NCBI GenBank assembly: GCA_029936425.1
Contig: JAPYSU010000007.1
Coordinates: 62,001-126,000, forward strand
Direction: 5' to 3'
From: Litorimonas sp.
Lineage (GTDB): Bacteria; Pseudomonadota; Alphaproteobacteria; Caulobacterales; Maricaulaceae
DNA length: 64,000 nucleotides
The notes under the pieces: model-generated
Databases searched by the model: none
Seen by the model: only the letters and a program-made list of their open reading frames with translations
Told to the model about the DNA's origin: nothing
Made by a program: the position numbers and the translations under genes
Part shown: in pieces, positions 1-8,498 of the stretch
Layout: each line of letters opens with the position of its first letter
Position numbering within the stretch: the first letter of the stretch is position 1

Positions 1-425
1 TTATATTCTGTGTCAAAGGACAATCCGCCAACACAAAGCGACTTTCCGCGCACAGACAGCGCTATGGGCGCATCAGGCGTAATATCGATATAGGGCCGGA
101 GTTCGACTTCTTGCTCTTGGGCAACGGGGCGGTTGAATTCCAGACAGGCATTTAAACGGCCATTGGCAGTTTCGTCCGCATACCAGCGAGCATATCGAAA
201 AAAGCGGCTCGTCGGCTCGTCGGACTGGACCTCTTCCTCCGAGCTCGTGCTATCGTCTATAACAGGTTGAACCTCAATCCCGGCAGAGGTTGAGCTAGGG
301 CCTGATACGGAGCCATCTCCGCCTAGTCCGCCTGCAGGGTAGACTGCATAGCCGGCCCATCCTGCCAGTACAAAAGCCCCGATCCCCGCGAGCGTTGCCA
401 AAATTCCGGTTAGTTTATTCTGCAT
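1..425 (-). CDS. Alpha-2-macroglobulin family protein, N-terminal part (cut by window edge)
   Basis: The frame opens with ATG at 425 and runs off the left edge, so only about 141 residues are visible. They begin with a hydrophobic segment (residues 5-29), which is a signal peptide or membrane anchor, followed by a Gly/Ser and acidic linker to about residue 75. Then come the motifs ACLEFNRPV (about 93-101) and LCVGGLSFDTEY (about 130-141). These resemble the first domain of bacterial alpha-2-macroglobulins (YfhM type), large periplasmic protease traps. The diagnostic thioester and bait regions lie outside the window, and the usual partner pbpC is not visible. The family call rests on these two motifs only. 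Confidence 0.65.
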   Translation of the reverse strand, partial: MQNKLTGILATLAGIGAFVLAGWAGYAVYPAGGLGGDGSVSGPSSTSAGIEVQPVIDDSTSSEEEVQSDEPTSRFFRYARWYADETANGRLNACLEFNRPVAQEQEVELRPYIDITPDAPIALSVRGKSLCVGGLSFDTEY

Positions 426-564
426 GAGGCCACCCTTATTATTTGTCTATATGTACCGAAAGTTCATGTCCGAACTGTGTCGCGTCTTTGACAATTTACG
501 GGTTTTTTAGCGGAAGTTTTGAGCCAAGGCGAGGCAGATTTCAAACGCCGAGCTCAATTTTAAC

Positions 565-948
565 TTAACGTCTTCTCATATCGTTCAGAGTTTGACGATA
601 TTCCCACCGTTGAATTTCTGCCAAGGTTCTTGATATACGAAACTCAATGTCCTGAACCGCAACCTGACGCGCTCCGGCGGTTTTATTTTCCCCCACAAGA
701 CCTTCAGCCCGTTCACACCTTGCCGCAAGCACCCTGGCCCCGACCGCACGTGCCGACCCTTTCAGGGAATGCACGACGGACGCCCATGTGTCGTCATCTG
801 CATCCGCCGTAAGCGCCCTGCCCCACATTTCGGACTGGTGCTTGAATAAACCAAAAACTTCACGCGTGAGATCTATGTCGCCCTGAACATATAGATTTAG
901 ATGATCGAAATCTATTTCCGCTTCCATCTCTGAAGGAGTGTTTGTCAT
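565..948 (-). CDS. HPt domain phosphotransfer protein
   Basis: A 127-residue, all-helical cytoplasmic protein. VVHSLKGSARAVGA (residues 58-71) matches the histidine phosphotransfer signature, with H60 as the predicted phosphorylated residue. HPt proteins relay phosphate between response-regulator receiver domains, or from a hybrid kinase to a regulator. No kinase or receiver gene lies nearby, so partners cannot be named. It is encoded upstream of the macroglobulin gene on the same strand, with a 139-base gap, and is divergent from the CPBP protease gene, only 52 bases away. No good ribosome site precedes the ATG; M8 is an alternative start. Confidence 0.75.
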   Translation of the reverse strand: MTNTPSEMEAEIDFDHLNLYVQGDIDLTREVFGLFKHQSEMWGRALTADADDDTWASVVHSLKGSARAVGARVLAARCERAEGLVGENKTAGARQVAVQDIEFRISRTLAEIQRWEYRQTLNDMRRR

Positions 949-1000
949 TGGATTAGTTTAACGGCATATAAGATTCGCAACAGTTAAATTTTGAGACCTC

Positions 1001-2140
1001 ATGCGATTTTTCGAAAACACCCATCAGAATGGCCTTTCCAAATGGTGGAGCTGGATATTTGTCTTCTGGCTGACCTTTTTGGGGTGGATCACCGCCCAGC
1101 TCTTCCTGACAAGTCCGCTCATACCGATTGCACAGGAAATAGACCCTGAGTTAGGCCAGGCCTTCATCGATAGCTCTGCTGCCATGTTCGAGGAGGTGAA
1201 TATGGCAGTAATAGCTCTTGCGAGCTTGCTCTTTTTGGCCAGTACGGCACTCGGTTTAACATTCTCTTTTGTCGGTCTCCTCTCAAATAGTTCTTCAGCC
1301 AGAGTGTTCGGCATTCTCGGCGGTATAGCGATTGCACTGTCGTGCGTTTCGATAGTCTTGCTCTCCCCCTTGGCATCCTCGCCGGAGAGCACAGCCGTCC
1401 TGAACCGTCTTCTTGCGCAGAGTCCTTTATCCTATGCGCTTATCCTGTTGACCTTTCCAGCGTCTCTCGTGATGCTGTATATCGGGCAGAAGCTTATTCA
1501 TAAAAGAACAATTCTGTCTCTTCACACCGCTTTTTCCAAGTTTCGTTTTGGCCGGGCTTTTCAAGCCGTTATTGTCACTTGGGTCGTCCTCGGCAGCCTG
1601 GCTTTTCTGTTGAATGCATTCAATATCACGCCGCTGACCTACAGTTTTGATGCCTCCCGCTTCTTTATTTATGCGGCAATTTCTTTGGCACTCATTCCAC
1701 TGCAATCCGCAACCGAAGAAATTGTCTTTCGGGGGTATCTCAATCAGGCCGTAGAAAACCTGACACGGAACAAATGGATCGCTTTTGTTTTGACGAGCCT
1801 GCTTTTCATGGCAATGCACCTCGCGAACCCCGAAGCCTTATCGGGCGCAGAAGCCGGAATTCTGCCAATCGTCATGAGCGGATATTTCTTTTTCGGCTTC
1901 GCCGCCTGTCTTTTGGTCTGGATGGATGATGGGCTGGAGTCCGCCATTGGCGTTCATGCCGCAAATAACTGTTTTGCGGCCGTGTTTGTGAATTACGAAA
2001 ACTCGGTTCTACCAACACCGTCGATTTTTCAGGTCAAAGCCAGCCCTGCATTCGACAGTATTTTAACCATCGTAACATTGTCGCTTATTCTTATCGCTCT
2101 CTATGTCCTTCGGCCAAAACCTGTCGTCCGAGTGCGGTAA
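1001..2140 (+). CDS. CPBP family intramembrane glutamic endopeptidase
   Basis: A 379-residue polytopic membrane protein with about eight hydrophobic helices. The C-terminal half has the three CPBP (CaaX protease / bacteriocin-processing, Rce1-like) motifs: EEIVFRG (about residue 240), FMAMH (about 270-275) and HAANN (about 318). The Glu pair and the two His residues are the expected active site. This family cleaves proteins within the membrane or serves in bacteriocin self-immunity; nothing nearby indicates a substrate. Its 3' end overlaps the converging gene at 2091-2363 by 50 bases. No strong ribosome site is visible, so the start could be slightly different. Confidence 0.85.
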   Translation: MRFFENTHQNGLSKWWSWIFVFWLTFLGWITAQLFLTSPLIPIAQEIDPELGQAFIDSSAAMFEEVNMAVIALASLLFLASTALGLTFSFVGLLSNSSSARVFGILGGIAIALSCVSIVLLSPLASSPESTAVLNRLLAQSPLSYALILLTFPASLVMLYIGQKLIHKRTILSLHTAFSKFRFGRAFQAVIVTWVVLGSLAFLLNAFNITPLTYSFDASRFFIYAAISLALIPLQSATEEIVFRGYLNQAVENLTRNKWIAFVLTSLLFMAMHLANPEALSGAEAGILPIVMSGYFFFGFAACLLVWMDDGLESAIGVHAANNCFAAVFVNYENSVLPTPSIFQVKASPAFDSILTIVTLSLILIALYVLRPKPVVRVR

Positions 2141-2363
2141 GGCGACAAACCATCCAATTGGGCCGCATGGGGTTGGCGAACCAACCTTCAGCCCAGCCAT
2201 TTTGAATGGCGGTTCGCTGAACAGCTGGGCTAACGCGCTGTCCGGTCCCATCAAAGAGAGCCAGTCGCCCGTCTTTATGCGACAGACCGGATTGCAGCCA
2301 TATGAAAGCCTCACGCCGGAGCGCGCTATTATTTTGTTTTTCGGAGAGCACAGCCCACCCCAT
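2091..2363 (-). CDS. Small winged-helix-like protein of unknown function
   Basis: A 90-residue ORF preceded by a good ribosome site (AAGGTG, four bases before the ATG). This distinguishes it from two competing frames in the same place (2063-2314 minus and 2103-2375 plus). The middle and C-terminal part (TAIQNGWAEGWF, then CRLTALGRQVL) resembles the recognition helix and wing of MarR-like proteins, but the match is too short to name a family. The last 50 bases lie inside the 3' end of the CPBP gene on the opposite strand. Coding status is likely, function unknown. Confidence 0.6.
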   Translation of the reverse strand: MGWAVLSEKQNNSALRREAFIWLQSGLSHKDGRLALFDGTGQRVSPAVQRTAIQNGWAEGWFANPMRPNWMVCRLTALGRQVLAEGHRER

Positions 2364-2417
2364 TTTTCACCTTAGGGATTATCGGTCTTCGCCGCTTTCC
2401 CCTGACAAGGGAAGCTG

Positions 2418-2436
2418 ATACAGTTTTTCACTGTAT
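2418..2436. promoter_or_regulatory. Inverted repeat ATACAGT-N5-ACTGTAT upstream of the coiled-coil gene
   Basis: Perfect 7-bp arms separated by TTTTC, 46 bases before the GTG start at 2482 and just before a TATATT hexamer. It could be a small hairpin or an operator. No matching -35 hexamer at normal spacing is seen. Confidence 0.4.
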
Positions 2437-2481
2437 ATTCCGTTAAGACGATATTCGGAAAAATTTAATAAAGAGGTGTGC

Positions 2482-4446
2482 GTGTCAGACATTTCAAAAA
2501 AAATTCTGAGTATTGACCCAGACGGAAGCCCTTCCGACTCCGAAATCGTTACGCCTCGCGCATCTGAAAAAAGCGACAATGAAGTCTTTCCGGCCTTTGT
2601 CCATCGTCCCTCATCGAATTTCGTCCCAAACTCAGAAGATTCAAAATCGGGGCGATGGGTCATATGGGTCGGCCTCATTCTGGCTGTTCTCTGGATTGGC
2701 CTAAGCGCCGCCTTTCTTTTCTTGCAACCTTCGGAGGGCGCCTATTTTTCTTCACCCACTGGACTGATAGTCAGCGGACTGGTCATTCTTTTTCCTGCCT
2801 TGCTTGTCCTCTTGTTTTGTATTGCAAGCTATAAATTGAGCCGAATGAGCGCGCGAGCTTCAAACCTGTCCCTTATTAGCCAACAGCTTTTGCAAGCGGA
2901 CCAGACGTCAGCGCAATTGGCGACCAATCTAGCTGAGACTATCCGCGCTCAAATGAACCAGCTGGACGAACAAATGTCGGATCTTACCGGCCGGTTTGAA
3001 ACTCTCCGGCACGAGGCACAGTCTCATTCCAAATCTTTATCAGATTCCTCCACTTCCCTTCTTTCTACAAATGAGACTCTTGAAAAAGGTTTGAACGCGC
3101 AGCGGAAATCTTTGGACGCCATGATTGCCTCTGTGGAAGAAAAGTTTCATCAGACACAGGAAAAGCTCGAGGGCCAAAAAACCTCTTTGTCTGAGACGCT
3201 TGAGAGAAGCTCATTCAGTCTGAATGAAGCGGGTCAAAAGCTGGAAGATAAAAGTCAGGCTTTCGATAGTTTCATCTCAGAATCGGAACGGCGCCTTTCG
3301 TCCATGACAGAAACGCTTTCCACGTCAAAACGCGAGGCGGGAGAAGTTATTGAAGGACTTAGCGGTCAAATCTCGGCGCTGACCGAAAAGGTCTCAGATT
3401 TGCAAACGGAAAACATGCGATTATCAGAAGCCCTTGAAAATAAATTATCTTTGCTATCTTCACTCACTGACTCTGCAAACGACGCTAAAGAGGAACTTTT
3501 CGGCGTCATTAGTAAAAGTGTTGATGCAACAGACGCGCTACGCTCAGACGCAAAATCTGTTAGCGACCTGCTTTCCGAAAAATTTCAGACGCTAAATAGG
3601 GAATTATCCGATAGCCAAAAAGCAACTCGGGACACTGTCAAAAACAGGGAAGACTCCACTTTGGCAAAGCTGGAAAAGTCGCAACAAGCTCTTTCCGAGC
3701 TCGAAGCCAGATTAAAACGGTTGAATAAGAAATCTGTAGAAATCGAACTCCAGCAGAAACAAACCGCCCAAACCTCTGATGAAAGTTTATCTCGAGATCG
3801 CTTGCATTTACGCCCGCTAGAGGAGGAGCAAACTTCACCGCAATCTGATCCGAATTCTTTTGATCTAGAAATTGAACCTCTTGATTTAGACTCGGATATG
3901 TCAATTCCATCTTCAGAGGCGCAGGAACCTGGACTGACGGACAATTCCCCTGATGTCATTAAGCCTCTGACAGAACCTGCCCCGCTCTTTGGGCGCGGGA
4001 AACCAAAAGAGAAAACGCCTTGGCGATGGCGCGATATGATGGGAGGGTTTGAAAATCCCGACGAAGAAGCTGCCTCTGAAGAAAATTTGACCCTTGGGAG
4101 TAAACAATCCGCCGAAGAAAGTTCAGCCCCAAGCAACTTTGAAAACTGGATAGAAAGAACCGCTATAGATAAGAACCGCTTAGCGGCCAGCACTTTGATT
4201 GAAACTGCAAAGGCTATGGCTATGCGAACAGAAACGGTTTCGAGTATTATCTGGCGCTGCGAGCCCGGATTGGCAGAGGAAGTTTCATCAATCGCCAAGT
4301 CACATGAGGGATTTGCGGAGGCAGCCCGCCTTTATCAGATTGAAAAGTCGGAAGAAATAAATCCTGAAATTATGAATCAAGAGGCTCTTCGAAATAGATT
4401 GAATACACCGGATGGAAAACTCTTTATTCTCAGCTACCTAGCTTAG
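2482..4446 (+). CDS. Two-helix membrane protein with long coiled coil, unknown function
   Basis: The GTG at 2482 is chosen because AAAGAGG sits five bases before it; the GTG at 2476 lies inside that ribosome site. The protein has 654 residues. An N-terminal polar segment of about 58 residues is followed by two membrane helices (about 59-81 and 94-117). Then comes a Ser/Gln/Glu/Leu-rich region of roughly 300 residues that looks like continuous coiled coil, an acidic disordered linker, and a compact C-terminal region from about residue 555 (WIERTAIDKNRL to the end). Similar layouts occur in structural or chromosome/envelope-organising proteins, but I recognise no domain. It ends before a bidirectional terminator. 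Confidence 0.75.
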   Translation: MSDISKKILSIDPDGSPSDSEIVTPRASEKSDNEVFPAFVHRPSSNFVPNSEDSKSGRWVIWVGLILAVLWIGLSAAFLFLQPSEGAYFSSPTGLIVSGLVILFPALLVLLFCIASYKLSRMSARASNLSLISQQLLQADQTSAQLATNLAETIRAQMNQLDEQMSDLTGRFETLRHEAQSHSKSLSDSSTSLLSTNETLEKGLNAQRKSLDAMIASVEEKFHQTQEKLEGQKTSLSETLERSSFSLNEAGQKLEDKSQAFDSFISESERRLSSMTETLSTSKREAGEVIEGLSGQISALTEKVSDLQTENMRLSEALENKLSLLSSLTDSANDAKEELFGVISKSVDATDALRSDAKSVSDLLSEKFQTLNRELSDSQKATRDTVKNREDSTLAKLEKSQQALSELEARLKRLNKKSVEIELQQKQTAQTSDESLSRDRLHLRPLEEEQTSPQSDPNSFDLEIEPLDLDSDMSIPSSEAQEPGLTDNSPDVIKPLTEPAPLFGRGKPKEKTPWRWRDMMGGFENPDEEAASEENLTLGSKQSAEESSAPSNFENWIERTAIDKNRLAASTLIETAKAMAMRTETVSSIIWRCEPGLAEEVSSIAKSHEGFAEAARLYQIEKSEEINPEIMNQEALRNRLNTPDGKLFILSYLA

Positions 4447-4501
4447 CGTTTTCGAAAACACCTAACAGGGTCTGCATAAGCTTCTTATACGAGACCATAA
4501 A

Positions 4502-4528
4502 AAAACCGGGCCAAAACCCGGTTTTCTA
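4502..4528. terminator. Bidirectional intrinsic terminator
   Basis: AAAACCGGG (4502-4510) pairs perfectly with CCCGGTTTT (4517-4525) around CCAAAA. A-tracts and T-tracts on both sides let it serve both the coiled-coil gene (plus) and the TonB receptor gene (minus), which converge here. Confidence 0.85.
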
Positions 4529-4549
4529 TTATTAATGGCGCAGTTTCCC

Positions 4550-7174
4550 CTAGAAGCTGTAACGCGCCGCTACACCGTAAGTCCGCGGCTGGTTCGGATA
4601 GGCATTGATTGTGCCGGACTGAACAACCCCGGGGAAAGCACTTGTGTAAGTTTCGTGGTTGAACAGATTACGCCCCCAGAAGCGAAGCTCCACGCCATTG
4701 TCGAAATTGAAGCCAAGAGAGCCGTTGAACAATTTAGTGTCCCGAGTAAGGCCGGCAATATTGTCAACAATCTGCACTTCATCTTCATACTGATAGTTGC
4801 CGCGAATATAGGCTGACATCCCGTTCTCAAATTGATGAGTGTAGGTCGCAGAAGCTGTCAGTGCGACTTCGTTGATGCCCGCAGGCTGTTCACCTGACAG
4901 ATCAACCGTCGTTCCGTTCGGTCCAGGCGCGCCTACAAATGAATCATAGACCGGATCCTGAATAACGGCGCCCAAAGTCAGCGTTAATGGATCGAAAGGT
5001 GTGAAGGTGGAATCAAACTCGATACCTTGAGTAGATTGCGCCCCCGCATTGGCCAAAACAAACCCTGTGCCTTGGAAAATAGTGGACTGGAAGTTCTCAA
5101 CTGTCTGATCAAACAAGGCGATATTGATTGCGGCTCTTTCGAAACGGGCTTTCAAACCAATTTCAAAGACTTCAACCGTCTCTGGGTCGGAGAAACGCGT
5201 CCCGAAATTGCGTCCAGTTGCAGGAACATAGTTATTCGGCAATAATCCAGCCGCCTGAAGCGCCGCAGCGTCTTCAATGAACGGACGGGAGTCGCGCGTA
5301 AGGTTCCAGGAAGACGCTTTGAAGCCTGTTGCGTAACTACCATACACATTGAGGTTGCTGCTGACTTCATAAGCCGCTTTCAATGTATAGGTGAACTCAT
5401 CATCCTGAGTGCGGCCATCCTCTACAGAGTTTGGAAATGCCAGGAATTGGGGCTGGAATTGCAGAGCAAAAAGCGGGGCGAGAGGATTCGTCGCTGGGTT
5501 TGAAACAGCTGCTTGCGAGAAAGCTTGAACGCCAGCGTTATACTGAGCAAAGGCTGCTTGTGCGGCTGCACCAGCGCCTCCACTCGCAATGAAGTTAATG
5601 TTCGCTGGCGTTGGTGGCAGGCCAAAAGCCGCCATAAAACTTGGAATTCCACCAGGCAGAACACCCGGAATAGGCGCTTGACCATTTAATAGAACGGTCG
5701 TGGACACAACCTGAACCCCGTCAGCGCCTTGAAAATCCAAATTACTGAAAACGTCATTATTTACGGTGCTGGCAGAAACATTTTTCTCATCATTTGTATA
5801 GTTACCGCCTACTGTCAATGTCAGTCGATCGGTAACATTGAAGTCCAATGTCCCGAATACGGAGTAAGCTTCGTCTTCCTGACGAGATGTCTCGATAATT
5901 CGTGTTTCGTCGGCAAAGAAGGTTCCCGGAGCAAAACCCAGAATTTGCTCTATACCGCCTAATTGGTTCCCTGAAAGGATATCAATATAGCTACGTAGGT
6001 CTTCCCCATAGATGAGGCCGGATTCCTGTTCGATCGTTTCATCGAAATAGTAGCCCCCGATCATCCACTCCAAACGATTGCCGCCATTCGAGGACAAGCG
6101 CAATTCCTGGGTAAATGTATCAAGAACATTTTCCTGGTTAGTATCCGCAAGAAGATCAAGAGAGTTAAAATCGGAATCACTGACAAAAGAGGAATCAGTT
6201 GTCCGGTAAGCCGTTATGGACGTCAGAGTCATATTTCCAAAGTCATAGTCAATCTGACCGGAAACACCGCTATCCGTAATTTGGTTCAGAGTCTCGCTAT
6301 TGGTGAAAGTTTGATAGGAGAATTGATTGTCGGCGGAGGGCTGACGTCCACCCAATGAAGCGATAACCTGTCCGGCCGTCGGTTGGCCTGCACCAAGGGG
6401 GCCTTCAATAGCCACGCCTGTGCCGCAGCAATTTTCGGAAAGGTCGCTTAGATCACCAATTAAGCGGACAGAAAGCGCGTCTGTAGGCTCCCATAAAATC
6501 TGACCCCGAAGATTGAAGCGATCAATATTGTTCAGCTCATCACCGCCCCCTCCGAAGTTTTCGAAGTACCCATCACGCTTTTGATAACCACCGCCCAAGC
6601 TGACGGCAACATTCTCAGCAACTGCGCCGGTAATATAACCTTTCGCATAATTCTGATTGTAATTGCCGTATCCAGCTTCAACATAGCCTTGTGTCTCGAA
6701 CTGAGGCTTTTCAGTCACAATGCTGACAACACCGGCAGAGGCGTTTTTACCAAATAGAGTTGACTGAGGGCCGGAAAGAACTTCGACACGCTCTAGGGCT
6801 GGTAAGTCGCTGATTTGCGCCGCGGCTCGCGAGCGATAAACGCCGTCAATAAAAAGACCTACGGCTGGTTCGATACCATAATTGTTACCGCCATTACCAA
6901 AACCCCGAATGGTCAATGTTGTATTGGCTGTATTCTGAAGCTGTGAAACCCGGAATGTTGGAACAACAGATTGGAGATCCTTAATATCAAGAATTTGCGC
7001 CTTCTCAATCGTATCAGATGATGTGACTGTGACCGCCACAGGTGTCTCTTGAAGAGTTTGCGCCCTTTTTGTTGCCGTCACGATGATTTCGTCTTCAACT
7101 TGCGCATTCGCAGGCATGGCAATTGTCGTGGCAAGAAGAGTTGCACCACTGATAAGAAGTGATTTCTTGAACAT
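4550..7174 (-). CDS. TonB-dependent outer membrane receptor
   Basis: From the ATG at 7174 the protein has 874 residues. This start is preferred to the ATG at 7201 because a standard signal peptide follows (MFKKSLLISG to ANAQ). After cleavage the N-terminus carries EDEIIVTATKRAQ, a TonB-box-like segment. A plug domain (PTFRVSQLQ, TIRGFG, VGLFIDGVYRSR, GPQSTLFGKNASAGVV) and a 22-strand-type barrel follow, ending in ARYSF with the C-terminal Phe expected of outer membrane proteins. An Ala/Pro-rich insertion around residues 505-575 is probably an extracellular loop. Such receptors take up siderophores, vitamins or glycans. No transporter or enzyme gene adjoins it, so the substrate is unknown. Confidence 0.93.
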   Translation of the reverse strand: MFKKSLLISGATLLATTIAMPANAQVEDEIIVTATKRAQTLQETPVAVTVTSSDTIEKAQILDIKDLQSVVPTFRVSQLQNTANTTLTIRGFGNGGNNYGIEPAVGLFIDGVYRSRAAAQISDLPALERVEVLSGPQSTLFGKNASAGVVSIVTEKPQFETQGYVEAGYGNYNQNYAKGYITGAVAENVAVSLGGGYQKRDGYFENFGGGGDELNNIDRFNLRGQILWEPTDALSVRLIGDLSDLSENCCGTGVAIEGPLGAGQPTAGQVIASLGGRQPSADNQFSYQTFTNSETLNQITDSGVSGQIDYDFGNMTLTSITAYRTTDSSFVSDSDFNSLDLLADTNQENVLDTFTQELRLSSNGGNRLEWMIGGYYFDETIEQESGLIYGEDLRSYIDILSGNQLGGIEQILGFAPGTFFADETRIIETSRQEDEAYSVFGTLDFNVTDRLTLTVGGNYTNDEKNVSASTVNNDVFSNLDFQGADGVQVVSTTVLLNGQAPIPGVLPGGIPSFMAAFGLPPTPANINFIASGGAGAAAQAAFAQYNAGVQAFSQAAVSNPATNPLAPLFALQFQPQFLAFPNSVEDGRTQDDEFTYTLKAAYEVSSNLNVYGSYATGFKASSWNLTRDSRPFIEDAAALQAAGLLPNNYVPATGRNFGTRFSDPETVEVFEIGLKARFERAAINIALFDQTVENFQSTIFQGTGFVLANAGAQSTQGIEFDSTFTPFDPLTLTLGAVIQDPVYDSFVGAPGPNGTTVDLSGEQPAGINEVALTASATYTHQFENGMSAYIRGNYQYEDEVQIVDNIAGLTRDTKLFNGSLGFNFDNGVELRFWGRNLFNHETYTSAFPGVVQSGTINAYPNQPRTYGVAARYSF

Positions 7175-7202
7175 GTTTCCCGGATCCTTTTGTTGGAACA
7201 TT

Positions 7203-7225
7203 TTATCAGCTTCAGTTGCTGATAA
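7203..7225. promoter_or_regulatory. Inverted repeat TTATCAGC-N7-GCTGATAA in the TonB receptor leader
   Basis: Perfect 8-bp arms lie 28-51 bases upstream of the receptor start on the minus strand. It could act as an operator near the promoter or as a leader hairpin. It does not match a Fur box. Regulator unknown. Confidence 0.5.
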
Positions 7226-7327
7226 TTTACATATTTGCTAACCAAAGGTATAAATCAAAGCAAGCCCATTATTACAAGATTTCAATGGAGTGTTGCGAAT
7301 TAGCCACAAGGGTATAAACGTCCTTTC

Positions 7328-8392
7328 ATGACAGATCGGCCCACCCCAATTTCTTCTGATAAACCCCAATGGCAAGCACAAGAAGCGACGCCTGACGCTA
7401 TTGGAGAACGATTGGACAAATGGCTAAGCAATTGGACGGGGTTGTCCAGATCACGGGTGAAAGAGCTTCTCAATGCCGGTCATGTTCGTATGGACGGCGA
7501 TATCATCACCAGCGGCACACACAAAGTAAAAGCCGATATTGAATACGCTCTCCTCGTGCCTGCTCTCGTCGATGACACGCCGACGCCGGAAGATATACCG
7601 CTTGATATAGTTTTCGAGGACGACCAGCTCATTGTTGTCAATAAACCCTCAGGAATGACGGTACATCCGGCGCCTGGATCGCGTTCCGCCACATTGGTCA
7701 ACGCTTTGCTGTACCATTGCAAAGATACCCTATCCGGTATTGGCGGCGTTATGCGGCCCGGCATTGTTCACAGATTGGACAAAGACACATCGGGGCTTTT
7801 AGTTGTTGCAAAAACCGATCGGGCACATCGTTATCTTTCAAAGCAATTTGCCAAACATACAATCGAACGCATTTATACTTGCTTTGTCAGAGGCGCGCCT
7901 AAGCCGCGCTCTGGAACCATAGAGAGTCGTTTGGCCAGATCAGCCACTGACCGCAAGAAACAAGCCGTTGTTCGAGGCACTTTAGGCGCCATGGATATAT
8001 CGGAGCATGGACGCCATGCAATTACGCATTACAAATATATCAAGGGATTCGGTCAGCAAGCCCACGCTGCAATTGGGACGCCCAAAGTCAGCCAGCTCGA
8101 CTGTCAATTGGAAACCGGACGTACACATCAAATTCGGGTTCACTTGGCTGCCATTAATGCGCCGCTTCTGGGCGATCCATTATATGGGAGTCAAAGAGGG
8201 TTCCTAACCGCAAACAAACCGGATGAAGCGGCGCTTCGCGAAGCCATTTTCATATTCAAGAGACAAGCCTTGCATGCCAAACATCTTGGTTTTCTTCACC
8301 CCATCACAAAAGAGTTGATGACTTTTGATGCTGACCTCCCGCCGGATATGTTAAATTTATACAAAGCGCTTTCAGGTTTGGAGAGTGGGTAA
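7328..8392 (+). CDS. rluD: RluA/RluD family pseudouridine synthase
   Basis: A 354-residue protein with an S4 RNA-binding domain (about residues 27-75: ERLDKWLSNWTGLSRSRVKE) and a pseudouridine synthase domain with the RluA-family motif HRLDKDTSG (148-156), in which D151 is the catalytic Asp. The S4 + RluA arrangement is that of RluD, which modifies uridines in helix 69 of 23S rRNA; the exact target is inferred. A 28-residue extension precedes the S4 domain. The gene is divergent from the TonB receptor and lies 106 bases upstream of rpoH on the same strand. Confidence 0.9.
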   Translation: MTDRPTPISSDKPQWQAQEATPDAIGERLDKWLSNWTGLSRSRVKELLNAGHVRMDGDIITSGTHKVKADIEYALLVPALVDDTPTPEDIPLDIVFEDDQLIVVNKPSGMTVHPAPGSRSATLVNALLYHCKDTLSGIGGVMRPGIVHRLDKDTSGLLVVAKTDRAHRYLSKQFAKHTIERIYTCFVRGAPKPRSGTIESRLARSATDRKKQAVVRGTLGAMDISEHGRHAITHYKYIKGFGQQAHAAIGTPKVSQLDCQLETGRTHQIRVHLAAINAPLLGDPLYGSQRGFLTANKPDEAALREAIFIFKRQALHAKHLGFLHPITKELMTFDADLPPDMLNLYKALSGLESG

Positions 8393-8498
8393 TTTAGGCT
8401 GAATCAAAGGGCCTTTCGCATTTAATCGGCTCTGAACCTTTAAACGCCATTCGCGTATCTTATATGTAAGCCTTAATTTCTCTACTGGGAGCCACTCA

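Noticed and set aside
461..476. AGTTC-N6-GAACT dyad upstream of the macroglobulin gene
   Set aside because: Only five-base arms; expected by chance in a window of this size.
3585..4298. 237-codon open frame opposite the coiled-coil gene
   Set aside because: The product is Ser/Phe-rich shadow sequence with no domain, and the sense protein is well supported by start, topology and terminator.
8393..8498. Possible heat-shock promoter before rpoH
   Set aside because: CTGAAC and CCAT elements are present, but not at the spacing required for a sigma-32 promoter.
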